Shown: positions 58,069 to 64,000 of the stretch, in pieces | Numbering within the stretch: position 1 is the stretch's first letter | How the letters are laid out: the number at the start of each line of letters is the position of its first letter | Assembly (NCBI RefSeq): GCF_021919345.1 | Contig: NZ_CP089293.1 | Span: 186,001 to 250,000 of the forward strand | DNA length: 64,000 nt | Origin: Paenarthrobacter nicotinovorans | Lineage (GTDB): Bacteria; Actinomycetota; Actinomycetes; Actinomycetales; Micrococcaceae | Reading direction: 5' to 3' | The notes under the pieces: generated by a model | What the model was told of the DNA's origin: nothing | Seen by the model: only the letters and a program-made list of their open reading frames with translations | Databases searched by the model: none | Translations under genes and position numbers: made by a program

Positions 58069-59583
58069 GTGACCCTTGAAGCCGACGTTCTGGCCGCTTT
58101 CCCGGCGGAAGTCCAGATTCCTGCTCAGCTCGTGGCCGATGCCGTTGCCGCGTCCTCGGCAAGCAGCCCCCGCGTCCTGGTGGTCCTCGACGACGACCCC
58201 ACAGGCACCCAATCCGTGGCAGATCTCGCAGTGCTGACCAGCTGGGATGTCGCTGACTTCACCTGGGCCTTCGCCCACATCCGTGACAACCAGACCAAGC
58301 CCGCCGTCTATGTGCTGACCAACACCCGTAGCCTGGACCCCGCAGAAGCCGCAGCCCGCAACGAGGAAATCGTCCGGAATGCGCTCGCGGCAGCTGCTTC
58401 TGCCGACGGACTGCGCCTGGGTTTCGTCAGCCGGAGCGACTCCACCCTCCGCGGCCACTACCCGCTGGAGCCGGACGTCATCGCCGCCACCGTGGCTGCT
58501 GAAACCGGCGAAACCACCGACGGCGTGGTGATCGTCCCCGCGTTCCCCGACGCCGGTCGCGTCACCATCGGCGGTGTGCACTACATGCGTGGGACCGGAG
58601 AAGATGCCGGTTCCCTCACCCCCGTTGCCGAGACGGAGTTCGCCAAGGACGCGAGCTTCGGCTTCGCCAACTCAGAGATGGCCAAGTATGTGGAGGAGAA
58701 GTCGCAGGGGCGGTTCCCCGCCAGCGACGTGATCGTCCTGGACCTGAACATCATCCGCGCCGGTGCTTCCGCCCAGGACCCCGCCATCTCCGCGAAGGCC
58801 ATCGCAGACGCCCTGGAATCCGCCAACAATTCCACCCCGATCGTGGCCGACATCGTCACCGAGAATGACTTCCGCGCCCTTGCTCTGGGCCTGGAGGAAG
58901 CAGAACGCCGCGGCAAGAAGCTCCTCTACCGCGTGGGTCCGCCTTTCGTCCGTGGACGCATCGGCCAGGAGATCCGCACCGCGCTGACCTCCGAAGAGGC
59001 CTTTGCGGGCAACACTCCCTCAACGGCCGGAGGCTTGATCGTCGTGGGTTCCCACGTGGGCGTCACCACCCGGCAGCTCAACGACCTCACGGCACAGCAC
59101 AGCTCGGCGAGGACCATCGAAATCGACGTCGAGAAGCTCATTGCCGGCACCAAAACCCAGGGCGAAGCAGAAGCCGACGCGTACATCGGAACGGTAGTGG
59201 CCGACGTCGTGGATGCCCTCCGCAGCGGTGACGTGATCGTCCACACCAGCCGCCTGCTCATCAAGACCGACGACGCCGCAGCCAGCCTGAAGATCGCCCG
59301 CACCGTCTCCGCCGCCGTCGTGGCCGTCGTGAACCGCACGCTCAAGAGCTTCCCGCCGCGCTTCGTCATCGCCAAGGGCGGCATCACATCCTCGGACGTG
59401 GCCGCCCACGGCCTGGAAATCCGCCACGCGATCGTCCGCGGCCCCATGCTCCCGGGCATCGTCTCCCTCTGGGAGCCGGTGGACGGCCCTGCAAAGGGCA
59501 TCCCGTACATCGTCTTCGCCGGCAACGTGGGTGACGACCAATCCCTGACCCAGGTCACCCGCAAGCTCAGCGCAACCTTCTAA
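58069..59583 (+). CDS. Four-carbon acid sugar kinase (DUF1537 family)
   Basis: A 504-residue kinase of the OtnK/DtnK family, which phosphorylates threonate, erythronate or their 2-/3-oxo forms. The N-terminal substrate-binding domain starts with VLDDDPTGTQS (residues 39-49) and includes GFVSRSDSTLRGHYP. The C-terminal nucleotide-binding domain has VVGSHVGVTTRQL and FVIAKGGITSSDVA. The GTG start follows a GATGGAG motif. It is the first gene of the kinase-dehydrogenase-permease-aldolase operon. Which acid sugar is used cannot be read from sequence. Confidence 0.93.
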   Translation: MTLEADVLAAFPAEVQIPAQLVADAVAASSASSPRVLVVLDDDPTGTQSVADLAVLTSWDVADFTWAFAHIRDNQTKPAVYVLTNTRSLDPAEAAARNEEIVRNALAAAASADGLRLGFVSRSDSTLRGHYPLEPDVIAATVAAETGETTDGVVIVPAFPDAGRVTIGGVHYMRGTGEDAGSLTPVAETEFAKDASFGFANSEMAKYVEEKSQGRFPASDVIVLDLNIIRAGASAQDPAISAKAIADALESANNSTPIVADIVTENDFRALALGLEEAERRGKKLLYRVGPPFVRGRIGQEIRTALTSEEAFAGNTPSTAGGLIVVGSHVGVTTRQLNDLTAQHSSARTIEIDVEKLIAGTKTQGEAEADAYIGTVVADVVDALRSGDVIVHTSRLLIKTDDAAASLKIARTVSAAVVAVVNRTLKSFPPRFVIAKGGITSSDVAAHGLEIRHAIVRGPMLPGIVSLWEPVDGPAKGIPYIVFAGNVGDDQSLTQVTRKLSATF

Positions 59584-59608
59584 CAGCCAAAATTCAATGG
59601 AGAACACC

Positions 59609-60511
59609 ATGACCAGCAGCAACTACACCGTCACCGTCCTGGGCCTTGGTGCCATGGGCCTGCCCATGGCAACCCGGCTCGCGTCCGAGCTGACTGTGCA
59701 CGGCTTCGACATTGCCGAGCCCCGTCTGGAACTCGCCGCCGCGGCCGGTATCAAGACCTTCGCCTCGGCCCGCGAAGCTTCGCAGGACGCAGATGCGCTG
59801 CTGCTCGCCGTCCGCAACGGTGAGCAGCTCAACGACGTCCTGTTTGGCGAGAACGGTGTCGCTGCCGTTCTGAAGCCGGGCGCCGTCGTAATCCTGGGCA
59901 GCACGGTGGGAACTGAAGCCATCCCGGCGACGGTCGCCAAGCTTGCCGAGTACGGTGTTTCGCTGGTTGACGCTCCGCTGTCCGGCGGCCCCAAGCGTGC
60001 CGGTGAAGGCGATCTATTGATCGTGGTCGGAGCCGAGCCGGAGGCGCTGGAGAAGGCGCGCCCTGCCTTGGAATTGCTGGCCTCCACATTGAGCATCGTG
60101 GGCGACAAGCCCGGCGACGGCCAGGCCCTGAAGACCGTCAACCAGTTGCTCTGCGGAGTCCACATCGCTGCCGCCGCCGAGGCCATGGCCCTCGCGGACG
60201 CCCTCGGCCTCGACCAGGCCAAGACCCTCGCAGCCCTCGAAGCCGGAGCCGCCGGTTCCTTCATGCTCTCCAACCGTGGCCCGCGCATCCTCGAGGCCTA
60301 CACCGAAGACGGCGCCGAGGTCCTCAGCCGCCTGGACATTTTCGTCAAGGACATGGGCATCGTAGGCAAGGCAACCCGGGCCACCGGACTCGCCGCACCC
60401 GTTGCCGCTGCCGCCGAGCAGCTCTACCTGCTCGGCCAGGCCCAGGGTCTCGCCGCCGCTGATGACTCCGCCGTCATCAAGGTAGTAGCGCCCGCCAAGC
60501 GCACCGCTTAA
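59609..60511 (+). CDS. NAD-binding beta-hydroxyacid dehydrogenase, LtnD-like
   Basis: A 300-residue enzyme of the 3-hydroxyisobutyrate/tartronate-semialdehyde reductase superfamily. Its cofactor motif is VLGLGAMGLPMA (residues 10-21); the substrate loop is DAPLSGGPKRAGEG and the catalytic Lys is in GDGQALKTVNQLL. LtnD proteins oxidise L-threonate to 2-oxo-tetronate and are encoded next to DUF1537 kinases. The ATG at 59609 with TGGAGAA upstream is preferred over 59597. Confidence 0.92.
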   Translation: MTSSNYTVTVLGLGAMGLPMATRLASELTVHGFDIAEPRLELAAAAGIKTFASAREASQDADALLLAVRNGEQLNDVLFGENGVAAVLKPGAVVILGSTVGTEAIPATVAKLAEYGVSLVDAPLSGGPKRAGEGDLLIVVGAEPEALEKARPALELLASTLSIVGDKPGDGQALKTVNQLLCGVHIAAAAEAMALADALGLDQAKTLAALEAGAAGSFMLSNRGPRILEAYTEDGAEVLSRLDIFVKDMGIVGKATRATGLAAPVAAAAEQLYLLGQAQGLAAADDSAVIKVVAPAKRTA

Positions 60512-60517
60512 CCCCCG

Positions 60518-60582
60518 GGAGTTTTTGTACACCTAACGCCCTCATGGGGCGCCCTAAAGGTCATTAGCTGTACAAAAACTCC
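60518..60582. other. Long inverted repeat between dehydrogenase and permease genes
   Basis: Perfect 14-bp arms GGAGTTTTTGTACA (60518-60531) and complement (60569-60582), with a partial inner pairing (GCGCC with GGCGC). It fills much of the 175-bp intergenic gap. It may attenuate read-through to the permease gene or be a mobile palindrome; no clear T-run follows. Confidence 0.7.
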
Positions 60583-60686
60583 ACCCACCCCAGAACGCGC
60601 GACGACGGCGATCCCCCCTTCGCCGTCGCCGCCACCTCCCGCCGGTCTGCTGTGCGCACCGGTTTGTCAAAGGAGACACCGCCCCA

Positions 60687-62153
60687 ATGAACCCCCTCGT
60701 CAACTCCCTCATGGCCGGGGCCGCAGATGCCCCTGCCATCAAACCCGCAGTGGAGCTGGGAACACCGCTTCTGCTGACCATCGCCGCGGCAGGCATCGCC
60801 TTGCTGCTGGTCCTGATCATCCGATTCAAGATCCAGGCATTCGTTGCCCTGCTCGCCGTCAGCATCCTGGTGGGCGTGGCCGCGCAGATTCCGCTCAAAG
60901 ACATCTTCACGGTGGTGACCAACGGTGTTGGAAGCACCATGGGCAAGGTCGCCTTGTTGATTGCCCTCGGCGCCATCCTCGGCCGCATGATCGAGGTCTC
61001 CGGCGGCGTGCAGTCCTTGGCCACGCACTTCACGGAGAAGCTCGGTGCCAAGCGCGTTGCCGTCGCGTTGACGGCCGTCGGCTTCCTGGTCGCGATTCCG
61101 GTGTTCTTCGAGGTGGGAGTGATCGTTCTCGTTCCGATCGTTTACGCCTTCGCCAAAATCGCCAAGGTCCACCCCATCAAGTTCGGCCTGCCCATGGCCG
61201 GAATCATGCTGTCCATCCATGTGGCTGTTCCGCCGCACCCGGGCATCGTCGCCGGCGCCGGCGTATTCGGTGCCGACATCGGCCTGATCACCATGATCTC
61301 CCTGATCATCTGCATTCCCTTGGGCTTCCTGTCCTACTGGGTTGCCAGCATCATGAACCGCAAGGACTACGAACTCCTCCCCGGCGTGAAGCAGCAGGTT
61401 GAGGAATTCGGTTCCGATTCCCTGGTCCACGTGGGCCACGACGGTCCGGGTGCCCGCGCAATCGCCCCTCCGCGACCGGGCCTGATCATGTTCCTGATCG
61501 CGGCTCCCATCGTCCAGATTCTCCTTGGGACCGTTGGCACGCTCACCATCGCCAAGGACAACTACTGGTACGGCGTGGCCTCGTTCATCGGCAACCCGTT
61601 CTTCGCCCTCCTCGTTGCCGTTGCGTTGTCGTTCTTCCTGCTGGCTGTCCGCCGCAACTGGTCCCTCAAGGAAACAGGCGAGATTTTCGAGGGTGCCCTG
61701 CCGCCCATCGCTTCCATCCTGATGGTGGTTGCTGCCGGTGGCGTCTTCGGTGAAGTCCTCCGCACTTCCGGCATCGGAGCCGCGCTCTCCCACACCTTGG
61801 ACAGCCTCGGCCTGCCCGTGATCGTGCTCGGCTTCATCATCTCGCTGGCCTTGCGCGCAGCACAGGGTTCGGCGACGGTTGCAATCGTCACGACGACGGG
61901 CCTGCTCACCTCAGCGGTCATGGAAGGCGGCTACTCGCCGGCGCAGATCGCAGTGATAGTGATTGCCATCGGCTTCGGCGCGCTCGGCCTGTCCCACGTG
62001 ACCGATGCCGGCTTCTGGACCGTGATCCGCTACTACGGCCTCACGGTCTCCGACGGCCTCAAGACCTGGACCGTCCTGACCACCATCCTGGGCCTGGCCG
62101 GCTTCGTCCTGACGTACGTTGCCTGGATCCTGGTAGGAGGCCTGGCCCACTGA
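60687..62153 (+). CDS. GntP-family sugar-acid permease
   Basis: A 488-residue membrane protein with about twelve hydrophobic segments. The GntP landmarks are ALGAILGRMIEVSGGVQ, FFEVGVIVLVPIVYAFAK and GLSHVTDAGFW. These transporters bring gluconate, threonate or similar acids into the cell by proton symport. The context makes a four-carbon sugar acid the likely substrate. Its stop overlaps the aldolase start by one base (TGATG). Confidence 0.94.
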   Translation: MNPLVNSLMAGAADAPAIKPAVELGTPLLLTIAAAGIALLLVLIIRFKIQAFVALLAVSILVGVAAQIPLKDIFTVVTNGVGSTMGKVALLIALGAILGRMIEVSGGVQSLATHFTEKLGAKRVAVALTAVGFLVAIPVFFEVGVIVLVPIVYAFAKIAKVHPIKFGLPMAGIMLSIHVAVPPHPGIVAGAGVFGADIGLITMISLIICIPLGFLSYWVASIMNRKDYELLPGVKQQVEEFGSDSLVHVGHDGPGARAIAPPRPGLIMFLIAAPIVQILLGTVGTLTIAKDNYWYGVASFIGNPFFALLVAVALSFFLLAVRRNWSLKETGEIFEGALPPIASILMVVAAGGVFGEVLRTSGIGAALSHTLDSLGLPVIVLGFIISLALRAAQGSATVAIVTTTGLLTSAVMEGGYSPAQIAVIVIAIGFGALGLSHVTDAGFWTVIRYYGLTVSDGLKTWTVLTTILGLAGFVLTYVAWILVGGLAH

Positions 62154-63022
62154 TGCGCACGAAACTCGACCACCTGGTCAATTCCGCGTTGGTCACCGGC
62201 TCCGCTGTTCCAGCTTTCACCTGCTACGACTTCACCACCGCGCTCGCCGTCGTGTCAGCTGCGGAGGAGGCCCGCCTTGGCGTAATCCTGTTGGTGGCGC
62301 CGAAAACCGCGTCCACCGCCAACGGCCTGCGGCTCATCACTGCCCTCCGGGGCCTGGCGGACTCCGCGAGCGTCCCGGTGTCCGTCCAGCTGGACCATGC
62401 TTCGGATCTGAACGTCATCCTGGAAGCCGTGGCTGCCGGAGCTGATGCCGTCCTGGCCGATGGCTCATCCAAGCCGCTCAAGGACAACATCCGCCTGGTC
62501 CGCGAGGTCCGTGCCGCGCTGGACGCGGCGGGCCATGCCGGCGTCGTGATCGAAGCGGAGTTGGGCGGACTGGCAGGCGACGAGGACCGCGCGTTCGGGT
62601 CATCAACGCCCGACGCCGGTGCTTCCGTCCCCGGTCTCACCGACCCGGAGCAGGTGGCCGGCTTCGTGGAGCAAACGGGTGCGCAATTGCTCGCTGTGGC
62701 CGTGGGAAACGTCCACGGCAAGTATACGGGTGAGCCCAACATTCGGTGGGATGTGTTGCAGGATGTCGCTGCACGGACAGAGGTCCCTCTGGTGCTCCAC
62801 GGCGCCTCTGGAATCCCGGCCAGTGAGCTTGCCAAAGCTTCCGGAATGCAGGTAGGCAAAGTGAACTTCAACACGGAGCTGCGGACCGGGATCCTGGCCG
62901 CGTTGGAGTCGGAAACAGCGGCGTACCGGGCAGACGGCGAGAATCTCCAGGGATTGCTGGCCCGGTGGAACGGTTCGGCAGCATCCTTTGCCGGCGCCAC
63001 GCTTGAGTTGCTCAGCGCCTGA
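62153..63022 (+). CDS. Class II (fructose-bisphosphate/tagatose-type) aldolase
   Basis: A 289-residue zinc-dependent aldolase of the FbaA/GatY/KbaY family. Zinc ligands and active-site motifs are present: VQLDHASD, EAELGGLAGDED, AVAVGNVHGKY and LVLHGASGIP, plus KVNFNTELR. In operons with DUF1537 kinases it would cleave the phosphorylated oxo acid or related phosphosugar. The ATG overlaps the permease stop. A glycolytic role is less likely given the location. Confidence 0.92.
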   Translation: MRTKLDHLVNSALVTGSAVPAFTCYDFTTALAVVSAAEEARLGVILLVAPKTASTANGLRLITALRGLADSASVPVSVQLDHASDLNVILEAVAAGADAVLADGSSKPLKDNIRLVREVRAALDAAGHAGVVIEAELGGLAGDEDRAFGSSTPDAGASVPGLTDPEQVAGFVEQTGAQLLAVAVGNVHGKYTGEPNIRWDVLQDVAARTEVPLVLHGASGIPASELAKASGMQVGKVNFNTELRTGILAALESETAAYRADGENLQGLLARWNGSAASFAGATLELLSA

Positions 63023-63060
63023 CACGCAGCGCAGGAACACGGGGAGGCTAGGATCAGACC

Positions 63061-63453
63061 ATGATCCTGGCCTCCCTGATTTTCGCGACGATTGCCGCCC
63101 TTCTTCACGTCTACATCTTCACCATGGAGTCCATCACCTGGACCAAGCCCGCTACGTGGAAGACATTCAGCATCACGTCCCAGGCCGAAGCGGATACCAC
63201 CAAGTCCATGGCGTACAACCAGGGCTTCTACAACCTCTTCCTCGCCATCGGTGCATTGGTCGGGATTGTCGCAGTGGCCATGGGTGCACCCCAGGTCGGT
63301 TGGACCCTCGTCTTCAGCAGCTGTGGCTCGATGCTTCTTGCGTCTCTGGTCCTCGTGGCGAGCGGTAAGAAGTACCTCCGGGCAGCGACCATCCAAGGCA
63401 CGACGCCGCTGCTCGCCGTCGTGCTTGGAATCCTGGCCGTAACGCTGGGCTAG
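63061..63453 (+). CDS. DUF1304 membrane protein
   Basis: A 130-residue protein with four hydrophobic segments and the DUF1304 pattern: HVYIFTMESITWTKPATWK near the start, then NQGFYNLFLAIGALVGI. Function of this family is unknown. It starts 38 bp after the aldolase stop, but shares no obvious role with it. Its stop shares CTAG with the convergent VOC gene. Confidence 0.92.
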   Translation: MILASLIFATIAALLHVYIFTMESITWTKPATWKTFSITSQAEADTTKSMAYNQGFYNLFLAIGALVGIVAVAMGAPQVGWTLVFSSCGSMLLASLVLVASGKKYLRAATIQGTTPLLAVVLGILAVTLG

Positions 63454-63869
63454 TGTTCCGGTGGGCCTGCCTGGGCTGCGGCGTCGTCCATCCACAGCAC
63501 TTCCCAGTGGTGGCCGTCGAGGTCCCTGAAGGCCCGGCTGTACATGAAACCGAGATCCTGCGGGTCATAGGTTTCTGAGCCGCCGGCTTCCAGGGCTTTG
63601 CCCGCCAAAGCATCCACGTCTTCCCGGCTGTCGGCCGAAATGGCGACGATGGCCGCCGTCGAATTCCTGGTATCCGCGATGGGCTGCTTGGTGAACTGGC
63701 TGAACTTGTCGTGCGTAAGCAGCATTGTGTAGATCGTGTCGCTGAAAACCACGCATGCCGCGGTTTCGTCGGTGAAGTTCGGGTTGATCGTGTAGCCAAG
63801 TGCTGTGTAGAAAGCCTTGGATGCCTCGAGGTCGCTGACAGGAAGATTCACGAAAATGGACGTAGTCAT
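63450..63869 (-). CDS. VOC-superfamily (glyoxalase-like) protein
   Basis: A 139-residue protein with paired beta-alpha-beta modules of the vicinal oxygen chelate fold: SIFVNLPVSDLEASKAFYTALGY and FRDLDGHHWEVLWMD. It resembles the PhnB/glyoxalase-like group without a clear full set of metal ligands. The ATG at 63869 gives the normal start; an earlier ATG at 63923 adds 18 residues that look non-coding. The last 131 bases of the window show no gene I can support. Confidence 0.9.
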   Translation of the reverse strand: MTTSIFVNLPVSDLEASKAFYTALGYTINPNFTDETAACVVFSDTIYTMLLTHDKFSQFTKQPIADTRNSTAAIVAISADSREDVDALAGKALEAGGSETYDPQDLGFMYSRAFRDLDGHHWEVLWMDDAAAQAGPPEH

Positions 63870-64000
63870 GCGTCTGATCCTGCCGTTGTTTCGGCGTCCC
63901 GTCCAGACATGGAATGCGACCATGTGGACAGGGCGGAAGCCACCCTGCTGGCTCCGCCGCTCCGCGAGGCGGACAATGGAGTCAGCACACTGGGAGTCAG

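Noticed and set aside
60564..61793. A 409-codon minus-strand frame
   Set aside because: Antisense of the GntP permease; rich in Asp, Gly and His with no recognisable fold.

Overview
The window reads as a chromosomal segment of a high-GC actinobacterium of the Arthrobacter/Paenarthrobacter type. Grounds for this are the GC-rich third codon positions, GTG and TTG starts, a Streptomyces-like PHO box, the complete urease-nickel cluster, and a styrene-monooxygenase pair with a natural monooxygenase-reductase fusion, a form known from Rhodococcus and Arthrobacter. Family assignments come from motif recognition only; no database search was possible.

Layout. 1-1.9 kb: PAP2 phosphatase and an FUSC-type membrane protein. 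2.0-6.4 kb: PHO-box-controlled pstSCAB operon with terminator. 6.4-9.8 kb: an accessory insert between 88-bp direct repeats of the pit 3' end. It carries a two-repeat lipoprotein, a small membrane protein, an ECF sigma factor and a membrane protein that shows the lipoprotein repeat outside the cell. 9.8-11.4 kb: pit and a DUF47 partner. 11.6-14.3 kb: lipoprotein, a cloverleaf-like palindromic element, a conserved hypothetical, tRNA-Lys and a methyltransferase. 14.4-19.3 kb: GH51 arabinofuranosidase, LacI regulator, D-threonine-aldolase-like enzyme, and a flavin reductase behind a textbook SoxR-type promoter. 19.4-26.0 kb: ureABCEFGD and a nickel permease, interrupted by two related palindromes. 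26.0-29.4 kb: serine hydrolase, a second ECF sigma/membrane-protein pair, and a GNAT gene broken by an amber codon. 29.4-40.7 kb: secreted alpha-amylase with MalR-like operators, two small proteins, lactonase, three aldo/keto reductases, an epimerase, an XRE regulator, dodecin, an SDR and a universal stress protein.

40.8-46.95 kb is a lower-GC accessory island. It holds small proteins resembling immunity proteins of polymorphic toxin systems (Imm33/DUF2185-like, SMI1/KNR4, DUF6188-like and unassigned ones), three copies of one membrane-protein module, and a doubly frameshifted serine recombinase. No toxin is visible, so it looks like an orphan immunity array.

46.96-56.4 kb is a single minus-strand catabolic operon: microprotein, SDR, StyA1, StyA2B fusion, FAD oxidoreductase, isatin-hydrolase-type cyclase and ThDP enzyme, with a divergent AraC regulator. 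I propose that it oxidises indole or a related aryl substrate through isatin and isatinate. Its promoter region occurs twice, each copy with a pair of 13-bp direct repeats 20 bp apart.

56.4-63.0 kb is a four-carbon acid-sugar module: FCD-type GntR regulator, alpha/beta hydrolase, DUF1537 kinase, LtnD-like dehydrogenase, GntP permease and class II aldolase. Two identical-core GATGTC-N-GACATC palindromes mark its likely operators. The window ends with a DUF1304 membrane protein and a VOC-fold protein.
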